This document shows, piece by piece, positions 43,030-51,750 of a DNA stretch of 64,000 nt. The stretch's first letter is position 1; the number at the start of each line of letters is the position of its first letter. This stretch comes from Candidatus Methanoplasma sp. Its GTDB lineage: Archaea; Thermoplasmatota; Thermoplasmata; Methanomassiliicoccales; Methanomethylophilaceae. The stretch covers positions 41,902 through 105,901 of the forward strand of contig JAIRPP010000010.1 in NCBI GenBank assembly GCA_031256955.1, read 5' to 3'. The translations under genes were made by a program, and so were the position numbers. The notes under the pieces are model-generated. The model searched no databases. It was given only the letters and a program-made list of their open reading frames with translations, and was not told the origin of the DNA.

Positions 43030-45816
43030 TCACGCCACTTCGACAAGGTATGCGCTCATCTCATCTAAAAGAATCTTGCAATCGCTTCCAAAAAGATGAA
43101 AGAACCGCCCTAGACCTCCTTTGCTGTCAAAAGGAGTGTATTCGAGATCGTCTGGAGACACACAGAAAGATGCACATATATGATCTCTTATCATCCTTAG
43201 CCACTCCATCTGCTCTTCGGTGTATTTCAAAGCCCCTTTCTGTTTATCGAAGGTCCATTGCTGGAAGCGCTTTTCGACGTTCTTTCTGAATGGGTGCAAT
43301 TCTGACACATGTCCCAATTGGAATCGGATCAGAGAGATTATGTCTGTGAGCAGATTAACTGGGTTGCTTTCACGCACTTTATCTGGATTGCATGTGCGAT
43401 ATGCCCTCCATACCTTTTCGACAGTTAGATGGCATGTGCCTTGCATGACATCATGGATCTCTTTGATCATTTCATATGTGATGTGTCTGGTGCGGTAGCT
43501 CCCGCCATAGATTATTTCCAGGGCTTCGATCGTATTCATATTGTCTTCGATGAAATTGGCGAAAGTCTCTATCGTCTTTTCGGCTTTGTCTTTGTTTTCG
43601 GAATCCCATTCACTGTATGTGACGAAATCAATATTGTCCCGATCTATAATCTGGTCATGGATCTTCCGGATAGACAGGATGTATTCACGCAGTTTGGGAT
43701 CGCTGAACGGACGAGCGGCTGATGCGGCCATTTGAGCGCTTGTTTCTTTGAATTTTTCTTCGGGAATCTGCTCCGTGCCGAAAGATCTGATCGCCTCTGC
43801 CCGAATGGCATCCTCGTCGAACGCGTTCAGGAGGTTTCTTGCAATTTGAGGACATGTTACCTTAGCTATCTCTGTGAACTTCTTTGATTCCGATCCAGTC
43901 ATTTCTTTATCGAGCCTTATCATACGCGCAGCCATTGTAGTCAGAGTATCGCGATCGAGATCACCCATAGCAATGCGCATCATTATGCTCTTTAGAGGCT
44001 CTGTCGGGATGCATTCCAGCTGACGAGATGTGGTCTTCTTCGATGTGGTCACCCCCACTGCATCAATCACTATGAATCCGAGTTTGCGTCTAGTGGCCGA
44101 CGGAGACACCTTGCACAAATCGTCGTGGCTAATGGTCCTAGTCGCGCGACCAAGCATTTGTTCGAAATAGCTCTTGCTACGGACATCTCTCATGAACACA
44201 AGACATTCGATCGGCCTTACATCGGTGCCCGTCGAGATCATGTCTACTGTGACTGCGATACGCGGATAATACTCATTTCTAAATGAAGACAGAACGCTTT
44301 TCGGATCATCGGCGGAATAAGTTATCTTTTTACAAAATTCGTTCCCTTCGGAAAACACCTCACGCATGATGTTGACGATGTCGTCTGCATGACTGTCCAT
44401 TTTTGCGAATACAAGCGTTTTCGGCACTTCCATCTTGCCAGTTTCGCGATCGAAACGATCAGGGAACATCTCTGGGATTTTTCTCTTGAACTCTGTGATC
44501 ACAGTACGGATCTGCGACGGATTGACGATGTCTTTATCGAGTTGCAGAGGCTCGTACTCGAGATCTTCATCAAGCTGCTCCCAGCTTTTTTTACGAGAGA
44601 GCCTGTCGCGTTTTTCCACAATGCTTTCGAGAGTGCCTCCGGCGATTATCGCCCCATCTGTGCCTATTTTTGTCTGAATGAGATATGTGCCCTCACGTCC
44701 GACGTTTACATCATCTATAACCGCATCCTCGTGCGAATATTCGCTCACGATGTTCTGTTTAAAAAACGCGAATGTCCTGTTGTCAGGAGTCGCAGTCAGA
44801 CCGATATAAAACGCATCAAAATAGTCAAGCACCTGTTGCCACACGTTGTATATTGAGCGATGACACTCATCGATTACAATAAAGTCGAAGAACTCTGGAG
44901 GATAAACCGAGCTATAGACCACCTCGCGTGGTCTGGGTGGTCCCTGCCCCCTATTGATCTCGCTGGGAGACGTCTCCTCATCGGATTCGTCGAAATCCTC
45001 CCCGCATAGTATCGAATACATGCGTTGAATAGTGATTATGCATACTTTGGTGTCTTTGGATATGAAAGAAGAGTTGATGCGCCGAACAGGGTATAACTCT
45101 GAGAAACAATGCGCGTCGTCATATGGTTTGAAGCTTAGGAACTCGCTCTCTGCCTGCTCTCCCAGGTTTTTTGTATCGACCAGGAAAAGGATGCGCTTCG
45201 CCCCAGCATGCTTGAGCAGGCGATAGACGGAGGTTATCGCAGTGTATGTTTTGCCTGCACCAGTTGCCATTTGCACAAGCGCACGGGGCTTGTTGTCTGA
45301 GAAAGATTTTTCTAAATTGGCAATAGCAGTCACCTGGCATGCACGGAATCCGGAATGATCTAACGGGGGGAAGGAACCCATGCGATTGCGGAGAGTGTCT
45401 CTTTCCTTACGCCATTCTGCCAACGTCTCCGGGCGATGAAACGAGAACACCTCACGAGAACGAGCCTTGCTATCGTGGCGATCACGGAAATATGTGATTA
45501 CGCCTGTGGATTCATAGATGAACCTGATGTCGTGATCTTTAGACGAGTACTTCAGCCTACTGTTGGCATATCTCTCGGACTGCTCGCTGGCATCCCCCAA
45601 TGAAGATCCCTTATTCTCTGCCTTCGCTTCGATCATACCTGCAGGCTCGCCATCTATGAATATCAGGTAGTCTACTGGACCATCGTCAGTCGGATACTCG
45701 CGCACTACCACGCCTGTTGAGGCATTGGGATTCAGCTCATACATGTCTTGAAGAACATACCCTGATTCCCTAAGCATCCGATCTATGTTCTCGCGAGCCT
45801 TTGCTTCGGGAGTCAT
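43030..45816 (-). CDS. hsdR: Type I restriction endonuclease subunit HsdR
   Basis: 928 aa from ATG 45816 (MTPEAKARENIDRML); GTG/ATG seven codons earlier overlaps the upstream gene. The N-terminal nuclease has the D...E-A-K pattern (PVDYLIFIDGEPAGMIEAKAE). Two RecA-like motor domains follow: Walker A MATGAGKTYTA, DECH box VIDECHRSI, TATPDNRTFAFF, and motif VI region FEQMLGRATRT. A C-terminal helical domain binds the methyltransferase. ATP-driven translocation and cleavage away from unmethylated sites. Starts one base after the NYN gene stop. AT-rich. Confidence 0.94.
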   Translation of the reverse strand: MTPEAKARENIDRMLRESGYVLQDMYELNPNASTGVVVREYPTDDGPVDYLIFIDGEPAGMIEAKAENKGSSLGDASEQSERYANSRLKYSSKDHDIRFIYESTGVITYFRDRHDSKARSREVFSFHRPETLAEWRKERDTLRNRMGSFPPLDHSGFRACQVTAIANLEKSFSDNKPRALVQMATGAGKTYTAITSVYRLLKHAGAKRILFLVDTKNLGEQAESEFLSFKPYDDAHCFSELYPVRRINSSFISKDTKVCIITIQRMYSILCGEDFDESDEETSPSEINRGQGPPRPREVVYSSVYPPEFFDFIVIDECHRSIYNVWQQVLDYFDAFYIGLTATPDNRTFAFFKQNIVSEYSHEDAVIDDVNVGREGTYLIQTKIGTDGAIIAGGTLESIVEKRDRLSRKKSWEQLDEDLEYEPLQLDKDIVNPSQIRTVITEFKRKIPEMFPDRFDRETGKMEVPKTLVFAKMDSHADDIVNIMREVFSEGNEFCKKITYSADDPKSVLSSFRNEYYPRIAVTVDMISTGTDVRPIECLVFMRDVRSKSYFEQMLGRATRTISHDDLCKVSPSATRRKLGFIVIDAVGVTTSKKTTSRQLECIPTEPLKSIMMRIAMGDLDRDTLTTMAARMIRLDKEMTGSESKKFTEIAKVTCPQIARNLLNAFDEDAIRAEAIRSFGTEQIPEEKFKETSAQMAASAARPFSDPKLREYILSIRKIHDQIIDRDNIDFVTYSEWDSENKDKAEKTIETFANFIEDNMNTIEALEIIYGGSYRTRHITYEMIKEIHDVMQGTCHLTVEKVWRAYRTCNPDKVRESNPVNLLTDIISLIRFQLGHVSELHPFRKNVEKRFQQWTFDKQKGALKYTEEQMEWLRMIRDHICASFCVSPDDLEYTPFDSKGGLGRFFHLFGSDCKILLDEMSAYLVEVA

Positions 45817-45817
45817 A

Positions 45818-46648
45818 TTATTTTCTCGCCGAGGCACGGGTGCCTTTCTGTGAATTAATCTGTTCCTTTGTTTTAGGAGGTTGTTCGGGCTTTGATTTTT
45901 TATGTATCAGCTTCAGACCATTCTTTTCATCGTTTTCTATTCTCATGTGCGGCAAATCGTCCATTATGCTCTCCATGAGCTTACTGAAAGTCCTGAATCC
46001 GTAGTTCCTTGGAACGAAATCAGAATACTTTTCCTTCATTTTGCTACCAAGCTCGCTAAATAGAATCTGTCCTCTGTCTTCGATGATTTCTGAAGCCGTG
46101 TTAGACATGTATTCTAACCTGTCTTTTTCTATAGGTTTAAATTTCGCGCCCTTCCTCTCAGAATCTATATCCTTGATTTCCAGTTTCTCATTGAGATATA
46201 TGTATTCAGAGAATGCGTTCACGTATTCTGGATTCGAATTGCTACGTAATCCCATCCCAATTACTGTTTTATTATTTTCACGCAGTTCCTGAGCAAGGCG
46301 TGTGAAGTCGCTATCATTTGAAACCAGACAAAAAGTGTCTATAAATTTTTTCTCATAGACAATCTTCATCGCCCTTATCGCCAATGCGATGTCGGATGTG
46401 TTTTTGCCTTGGACACAACTGAATTGTTGGGTAGCTGTCATCGAATACGCGGCTATTGCATTGCGCCATCCAGTTTGAGCATCGTTGGAGGCATTATTTT
46501 CTTTTTGCTTGCCTGCAATTTTGGTCCAATCCGCGACCACTTCCCTTATGACTGTCGTGCCCTTTTCTTTTAGGACCTCTACGATTTCCTTGGCATTTGT
46601 GTAACTTATGTTCTCAGCATCAATAAGCAACGCGATTGTGCTATCCAT
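45818..46648 (-). CDS. NYN-domain (LabA/DUF88-like) protein with OST-HTH/LOTUS domain
   Basis: About 276 aa from ATG 46648. N-terminal PIN-like NYN nuclease fold: LLIDAENI (first Asp), GKNTSDIALAIRAMKI (second Asp) and LVSNDSDFTRLAQELRE (third acidic cluster), the usual metal-binding set. About residues 190-255 form an OST-HTH/LOTUS domain (GQILFSELGSKMKEKYSDFVPRNYGFRTFSKLME), which binds RNA, often G-rich. A Lys/Gln tail follows. Its stop is one base before hsdR, so it looks like the first gene of the restriction operon. Role there is unknown; an RNA-targeting accessory is inference. Confidence 0.85.
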   Translation of the reverse strand: MDSTIALLIDAENISYTNAKEIVEVLKEKGTTVIREVVADWTKIAGKQKENNASNDAQTGWRNAIAAYSMTATQQFSCVQGKNTSDIALAIRAMKIVYEKKFIDTFCLVSNDSDFTRLAQELRENNKTVIGMGLRSNSNPEYVNAFSEYIYLNEKLEIKDIDSERKGAKFKPIEKDRLEYMSNTASEIIEDRGQILFSELGSKMKEKYSDFVPRNYGFRTFSKLMESIMDDLPHMRIENDEKNGLKLIHKKSKPEQPPKTKEQINSQKGTRASARK

Positions 46649-46846
46649 ATTATCTTCCACTCCAGGCACTTATTCTCGTGTTTACTTTTATCATTTGTGC
46701 AACTCTAGCCACCTCTGGATTGAAATTCTATGTGAAAATAAGAGGAGATATTGAACATTCATCTGCATACTTCTCTCCATGATTTCATCTATGTGGGATG
46801 ACAGAGGAAATTAATCATAAAACTCGAGAAGCGTGACTTAAAACTA

Positions 46847-46906
46847 TGAATAAAAATTCAGTGCAATGAATTTTTTATTATTTTTTGCAAAAATATTCAT
46901 TGCGCT
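46847..46906 (+). promoter_or_regulatory. Nested palindromes upstream of ATPase copy 4
   Basis: Three dyads in 60 bases: TGAAT-AAAA-ATTCA (46847-46860), 12-bp arms AGTGCAATGAAT / ATTCATTGCGCT with one mismatch (46860-46871 and 46895-46906), and at their centre the perfect palindrome TTTTTGCAAAAA (46882-46893). The last contains TTTTGCAA, the same word repeated before ATPase copy 3. The ATG is at 46942. Confidence 0.6.
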
Positions 46907-46941
46907 AAAGATTTAACTACTTTGTATCGCATATATCGCAT

Positions 46942-48210
46942 ATGGCGAATCTCGTGAGGAGAGAGCAGTATCTGGAATCGCTGCGCGCGGGGAAGGACGC
47001 CACAGGCGTAGTGAAAGTGGTGACGGGGATGCGCCGCAGCGGGAAGTCGACCCTGTTCGGCCAATATATGGACGACCTCAGGTCGTCCGGCGTCCCGGAC
47101 GACCGCATCCTATCGATAAACTTCGATGCTCTGGACGCTCAGGATATCAAAACATCCTCTGATCTGAACAAGGTCCTGAGCTGCGCGATGCCCGCGGCTG
47201 GAATGGCGTACGTGTTCCTGGACGAGATACAGAACGTCGAAGGCTGGGAGAAGAGCGTCGCGGCGCTGTGCGCCACGGGGAGATGCGACGTGTACGTCAC
47301 AGGATCCAATTCCAAGATGCTATCCGCTGAGCTGACCACGCACATATCGGGAAGGTTCGTCGAGATCAGGATGCTCCCGCTCTCTTTCAAGGAATACCTG
47401 GAGCTGCACCCGTCCGGCGATCTCGATCTCAGGTTTCGCGAATACGTCAGATACGGGTCGCTGCCTGATGCGGATCCCGAGAGGGGGGAGAGGTTCTGCG
47501 ACGGCTATCTGGAGGGCGTGTTCAACACCGTGCTGGTCAAAGACATCTTAGGCAGGCTGAAAACGGACGAAGTGTCCAAGATCGAATCCGTAGCCAGGTT
47601 CCTGTACTCGAACATAGGGAACGTCACTAACATAGCGAGCATCGCCAAAGGAGCGGGAATAAGCGGAGCCACCGCGGACAGATACGTGTCCAAGATGGAG
47701 GAATCTCTCCTGTTCTATCGCGCCGAGAAGTACGACGTCATCGGAAAAAGGTTGCTGGAGACCAACGGGAAGTATTACGCCTCGGATCTCGGCATGAGGA
47801 GCGCCGCGCTGAAGGGGGCGGGGGGCGCCGACTTCAGCAGGCCCTTGGAAAACGTGGTGTTCCTCGAGCTGGTGAGGCGCGGGTACAACGTGAGGGTCGG
47901 CTCGTTCCGCGATAGGGAGGTGGATTTCGCGGCGTTCAGAGGGGATTCCGTCGAATACTACCAGGTGGCGGCCACGATGCTGTCTGACGAGACGAGGGGG
48001 CGCGAGCTGAGGCCTCTGAACGGGATAAGGGACAATTTCAGGAAGACGATAATCACGATGGACCGCGTCGGGCTCGGATCCGAGAACGGGATCGATATAG
48101 TCAACCTGTACGACTGGCTCCTCGGTCGGCATGACGGCGCAGGCGCCCGGATCGCGATCGAGCCGTCGCCGAGACGCGGATGGGAGCAGTTCAAAAACGA
48201 TAAAAATTGA
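46942..48210 (+). CDS. AAA+ ATPase with DUF4143 domain (copy 4, third subfamily)
   Basis: A 422-aa protein: RREQYLESL, Walker A TGMRRSGKST near residue 30, Walker B YVFLDEIQNVEGWEK, VTGSNSKMLS sensor, SGRFVEIRMLPLSFKEYLE, a winged-helix segment (NVTNIASIAKGAGISGATADRYV) and the DUF4143 end (ENVVFLELVRRGYNVRVGSFRDREVDF). The subfamily is the common MRRSGKS type. It sits at the right edge of the defence island, between AT-rich DNA and the ribosomal operon, and converges with rpl12. Confidence 0.87.
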   Translation: MANLVRREQYLESLRAGKDATGVVKVVTGMRRSGKSTLFGQYMDDLRSSGVPDDRILSINFDALDAQDIKTSSDLNKVLSCAMPAAGMAYVFLDEIQNVEGWEKSVAALCATGRCDVYVTGSNSKMLSAELTTHISGRFVEIRMLPLSFKEYLELHPSGDLDLRFREYVRYGSLPDADPERGERFCDGYLEGVFNTVLVKDILGRLKTDEVSKIESVARFLYSNIGNVTNIASIAKGAGISGATADRYVSKMEESLLFYRAEKYDVIGKRLLETNGKYYASDLGMRSAALKGAGGADFSRPLENVVFLELVRRGYNVRVGSFRDREVDFAAFRGDSVEYYQVAATMLSDETRGRELRPLNGIRDNFRKTIITMDRVGLGSENGIDIVNLYDWLLGRHDGAGARIAIEPSPRRGWEQFKNDKN

Positions 48211-48247
48211 TGTTAAGAGGTTTGCGTCGGTAGTCCAACCCCTCCGT

Positions 48248-48556
48248 TCAACCGAACAGAGCGCTGAGACCGGCGGCTGCGTCTTCCTCGCTGACCTTCT
48301 CTTCCTCGGGCTCGGGCTTGGCCGCGGCTGCGGCGGGGGCCTGTGCGGCGGGAGCGGCGGCGACCGGCGCTGCGGCGACGGTTGCGGCGGACTCAATGGC
48401 CGCCTTTATGTCGACTCCCTCGAGAGATGCGATCAGTGCCTTGACTTTGGCAGCATCGGCGCTAACGCCCGCCGCAGAAAGGACCGAGGAGACCGCGGCC
48501 TCCGTTATCTCTTTCCCAGCAGAGTAAAGCACCATTGCACTGTAGATGTACTCCAT
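48248..48556 (-). CDS. rpl12: Ribosomal protein L12 (archaeal P1)
   Basis: 102 aa from ATG 48556 ([17 protein letters not shown]), with GGAG nine bases upstream. N-terminal dimerisation domain, Ala/Pro-rich hinge and the acidic end [19 protein letters not shown] that recruits translation factors. The same C-terminal motif ends L10 upstream. Last gene of the rpl1-rplP0-rpl12 operon; gap of 15 bases. Confidence 0.95.
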   Translation of the reverse strand: MEYIYSAMVLYSAGKEITEAAVSSVLSAAGVSADAAKVKALIASLEGVDIKAAIESAATVAAAPVAAAPAAQAPAAAAAKPEPEEEKVSEEDAAAGLSALFG

Positions 48557-48571
48557 TTCTTTCAACTCCTT

Positions 48572-49573
48572 TTAGCCAAATAATGCGCTGAGGCCAGCTG
48601 CGGCGTCTTCCTCGCTGACCTTCTCTTCCTCTTGTTCGACTTCCTTCGCGGCTGGCGCGGGGCCTGCCGCCGGCGCGGCTGCGACGGTCGCGGCGGAGCT
48701 TAGCCTCGCCGATATCCCGTCGTTGCTGTATCCGGACGCGGAGGCGATGGATAGCATCTGCCTGTCCGCTTTCGAAAGAAGCAGCTCAATGTTCTCCTTG
48801 GTCGGTATCGCGGCCGATATCGAGAGGCCCAGAGCCTCCCTGAACGCCTTCGCGACGAGCGGGATTATCGTCTCCTTGGAGGGATACGCTATCTCGATCG
48901 CGAGCGCGCGGGCGTTCCTAACAGCCGTAGCGAACATCATGTCATAGTGACCGTCGGGTATGGCCAGCACTTCCTTGCCGTAGACCGTCCCGTCCTCGTA
49001 GGCGGACCTGAGGTCCATTCCCACGATCATCGGGAGTATCTCGAGCTTCGGGAGCATCGCCGCCACGTTGGCGGGGATCGGGTCCCCGGACTTTACCAGC
49101 GTGGTGTCCTTCTTGATCACTATCTTCCCCGCCTCGATGGCCGCGGGAAGGCCCAGTTTCTGAAGTTCTCCGATGATCGGGCCGGGGCCGAACGGCGTGG
49201 GCCCCTTGGACACGACTATGTCGTGGGGCGCCGCCTGTCCGGCCTTCGCCGCGGACGGCGTCATGGTCGACTCGAGCTTCTTGTAAAGCTTGAACGGATT
49301 GATCTCCGTAGCGACCACGGCGCACTGCCCGTGGACAGCGTCCTTCAGCCCCTCGAGGCCGGGTTTGCTCTTCGACGCCTCGTCGAGCGCCAGCATGATC
49401 AAGTTGTTCTTGGTCATCCTCACGCTCGCGTGGCCGCGGAGCCCCGCCCTCATGGACTGGATCTGCTGCCCGGGGATACCGTGGACGTCTACCACCGCTA
49501 CCACGGGGTTGTCCACGATGTCCCTGACGATCTCGCTCACCGTTTCCTTCTTCCAAGTTGCGACGTGTGCCAT
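48572..49573 (-). CDS. rplP0: Ribosomal protein L10 (archaeal P0)
   Basis: 333 aa, full archaeal P0 length. N-terminal rRNA-binding domain (WKKETVSEIVRDI, VVDVHGIPGQQIQSMRAGLRG), insertion domain, helices that bind L12 dimers, and the shared acidic tail [19 protein letters not shown]. It forms the ribosomal stalk base. Middle gene of the operon. Confidence 0.96.
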   Translation of the reverse strand: MAHVATWKKETVSEIVRDIVDNPVVAVVDVHGIPGQQIQSMRAGLRGHASVRMTKNNLIMLALDEASKSKPGLEGLKDAVHGQCAVVATEINPFKLYKKLESTMTPSAAKAGQAAPHDIVVSKGPTPFGPGPIIGELQKLGLPAAIEAGKIVIKKDTTLVKSGDPIPANVAAMLPKLEILPMIVGMDLRSAYEDGTVYGKEVLAIPDGHYDMMFATAVRNARALAIEIAYPSKETIIPLVAKAFREALGLSISAAIPTKENIELLLSKADRQMLSIASASGYSNDGISARLSSAATVAAAPAAGPAPAAKEVEQEEEKVSEEDAAAGLSALFG

Positions 49574-49584
49574 CTGAGACCTCC

Positions 49585-50223
49585 TTACAATATCCTCTCC
49601 GCAGGCCCCATGGACGTCTTGACGTAGGCTGAAGCTATGTTGAGCTTGCCCTTCTCAAGGCGCAGCGAGACACGCTTGACGATGGTATCCACGTTATCCG
49701 CGATCGCCTCCGCCGACATGTCCGCCGTACCCACGGGTACGTGGAAAGTCTTCCTGTCTTTCGTCCTGACGGTCACAGACTTGCGGAGGCTCTCGACCAT
49801 GCCGGCGGGATCTGCTCCCGGGGGTATGGGCTTGGGCATTTTTCCGCGAGGGCCGAGAACGGTACCGAGCCTCTTACCGACGACCGCCATGAGCGGCGCC
49901 TCGGCGATGAAGTAATCGGTGCTGTTCGCGACCTTCTTAGCCTGCTTCTTGTCGTCCGCGATCGCCCCGAGCTCCTCGGGGGTGATCACGAGATCGGCAA
50001 CGTCCTTGGCTTTCAGGGCTAGTTCGCCACCGCCAATCACGCAGATCCTGACGCTCTTCCCTCTGCCGTTGGGGAGGATTATGTCCTCCTGTATACGGTT
50101 CTTGGGAACGGCGAGGTCAACATCCTTGAGATTGACGGCCAACTCAACCGTCTCAGTGAAATTGCGCTTCTTTGCACTCTCCAGTGCCTTCTGCACAGCC
50201 ATTACGGTTGGTTTTTCTGCCAA
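49585..50223 (-). CDS. rpl1: Ribosomal protein L1
   Basis: 212 aa from TTG 50223, decided by GGAGGA seven bases upstream; the ATG at 50202 would cut into the first helix. Motifs: FTETVELAVNLKDVDL, VIGGGE, LMAVVGKRLGTVLGPRGKMPKP (L1 signature) and a SVTVRTKDRKTFHVPVGT strand. In methanogens L1 represses its own operon by binding a helix-bulge in its mRNA; a similar site may lie in or before this start. The L11-L1 gap holds two competing hairpins. Confidence 0.94.
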   Translation of the reverse strand: MAEKPTVMAVQKALESAKKRNFTETVELAVNLKDVDLAVPKNRIQEDIILPNGRGKSVRICVIGGGELALKAKDVADLVITPEELGAIADDKKQAKKVANSTDYFIAEAPLMAVVGKRLGTVLGPRGKMPKPIPPGADPAGMVESLRKSVTVRTKDRKTFHVPVGTADMSAEAIADNVDTIVKRVSLRLEKGKLNIASAYVKTSMGPAERIL

Positions 50224-50358
50224 TACAATTCCTCCTCGTAGTGCATGCGAGCCTTGCGGCTCTCCTACAAGCGAACACCATGATCGGAATGTACTATTTA
50301 AAACTAGATGCGACGGGAGCCCGCGAACGCGCCGCGATACCCTGCGCTGAACCGGTTT

Positions 50359-50407
50359 GGGCGCAGAAGCGCCCGCCCCGCCGGTCAGGCGGGGCGGGCG
50401 AAAAAAA
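50359..50407 (-). terminator. U-tract and competing hairpins between rpl11 and rpl1
   Basis: Reading leftward, the rpl11 stop is followed by a run of seven T (50401-50407), then a perfect 13-bp stem (50370-50400, loop 5 nt), then a 6-bp stem (50359-50374, GGGCGC/GCGCCC, 4-nt loop) that shares bases with it. The T-run is probably the archaeal terminator for secE-spt5-rpl11; the stems may protect the end or control rpl1. Confidence 0.6.
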
Positions 50408-50429
50408 TTATCTCGGGGCGCGGCCCCGC

Positions 50430-50918
50430 TCACACCGCGAGCGGCTTCGCGAACCGCTCGTCGTAGACGCCCGCCTTCAGGTCCTTCTGGAAGACCTTGG
50501 GGTCCTTGCCGTCTATGGTGACCCCGACGCAGACGCAGTTGCCGGCGACCTCGCTCACGCGGGCCTGCTCGGTGGCTCCCAGGAGGCCGTCCTGCTTCAT
50601 GGCCGCGATCTTGCGGGCCTGGTCCAGGGTCAGGTCGCCGACCTTCGTGGTCCTCGCGTTGCTGGACCCGCTCTGGACGCCGAGCTCGGACTTTATCAGG
50701 GACGACATGGAAGGGGTTCCCACCTTGACGTCGAACGTCTTGTTCTCGTTTATCAGGATCTTCACGGGGACCTTCATCCCGGCGAACGCCTTCGTCTTCT
50801 CGTTTATCTTGGCGACGACTTCGCCTATGTTCACTCCTTTGGGCCCGAGAGCGGGTCCGAGGGGAGGTCCTGCGGTGGCCTTTCCTCCGTCCACCATAGC
50901 CTCAACAGTGTCTACCAT
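50430..50918 (-). CDS. rpl11: Ribosomal protein L11
   Basis: 162 aa. N-terminal VEAMVDGGKATAGPPLGPALGPKGVNIGEVV (elongation-factor-facing domain) and C-terminal rRNA-binding domain (LTLDQARKIAAMKQDGLLGA, GNCVCVGVTIDGKDPKVFQKDL). Starts 3 bases after spt5. Confidence 0.96.
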   Translation of the reverse strand: MVDTVEAMVDGGKATAGPPLGPALGPKGVNIGEVVAKINEKTKAFAGMKVPVKILINENKTFDVKVGTPSMSSLIKSELGVQSGSSNARTTKVGDLTLDQARKIAAMKQDGLLGATEQARVSEVAGNCVCVGVTIDGKDPKVFQKDLKAGVYDERFAKPLAV

Positions 50919-50921
50919 TGT

Positions 50922-51731
50922 TCATTTCTCCTTTTCAATGACTCTTACGCTGTCACCCTTGACGGTGACCGGGATGGGCACCATGGCCTCGATGAGCTCC
51001 ACGGTGATCTCCTCCTTGCTCTGATCGATCTGCTGCACCCTCGCGATCTCGCCCTTGAACGGGCCGTTCACGAGCTCCACGAGGTCGCCCTCCACTATGC
51101 CTATGACCGCGGACACGGGCTGCAGATAATGGCTTATCTCGTCTATGTTGGTGTCGCCGTCGACGAACGAGCGCGCCTTCTTGATGTCCCTGGTCTTCTC
51201 GCGCAGGCGGTCCGTGTTCATCCCCTCGACGAAGACGTACCCCCTGAGGCCGGGCGGGCTGAATATCGCGTAGACGTCCTTCTCGCCCAAGTTGGCCTTC
51301 GAGGCCAGGCTGTCGACCACGCTCTTCTCCTGATCCATCTGCGTCTTGAGGACCAGTATGGACTGCCTCGCGACCGCGCCGAACCCGATGGACGAGCCGC
51401 CGGTCTTGACGGTCACGGACACCTCGTCGCCGTATCTGGCGCCTTTGGGGCAGATGACCTCGAGCTTGAGCTCCTTCGCGGCGTCGCCGTGGACGTCTAT
51501 GTCCGCCTCTTTCTTCGAGCGGTAGTTGCTCCAGACCTCGCCGCCGGTGGATTCGTACAGCGTGACGTTCCACTCGGGCGCGCTGTCGGAGTCCGGGCCG
51601 GTGGTTATGTCGAAGCCAAGGGTCGCGCTGCCCCCGGCGACCTTGAAGTTCCAAAACACCGCGCTCCCTGCGCGGACGTCCTTGGATCCGCCCTCCCCGA
51701 TCAAACGAGCGCCCGATGATGTGTCTGACAT
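50922..51731 (-). CDS. spt5: Transcription elongation factor Spt5 (NusG) with extra N-terminal domain
   Basis: 269 aa, against about 150 for most archaeal Spt5. The C-terminal 145 residues are normal: NGN domain (SILVLKTQMDQEKSVVDSLASKA, FSPPGLRGYVFVEGMN) and KOW domain (EGDLVELVNGPFKGEIARVQQID). The first about 120 residues are a beta-rich Gly/Ser/Thr module (AGSAVFWNFKVAGGSATLGFDI, ELKLEVICPKGARYGDEVSVTV) that resembles Ig-like/NEW3-type sandwiches. Gene order secE-spt5-rpl11 confirms identity. Spt5 closes the RNA polymerase clamp and couples to ribosomes. Confidence 0.92.
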   Translation of the reverse strand: MSDTSSGARLIGEGGSKDVRAGSAVFWNFKVAGGSATLGFDITTGPDSDSAPEWNVTLYESTGGEVWSNYRSKKEADIDVHGDAAKELKLEVICPKGARYGDEVSVTVKTGGSSIGFGAVARQSILVLKTQMDQEKSVVDSLASKANLGEKDVYAIFSPPGLRGYVFVEGMNTDRLREKTRDIKKARSFVDGDTNIDEISHYLQPVSAVIGIVEGDLVELVNGPFKGEIARVQQIDQSKEEITVELIEAMVPIPVTVKGDSVRVIEKEK

Positions 51732-51750
51732 GCGTGATTCTCCATTTAGC

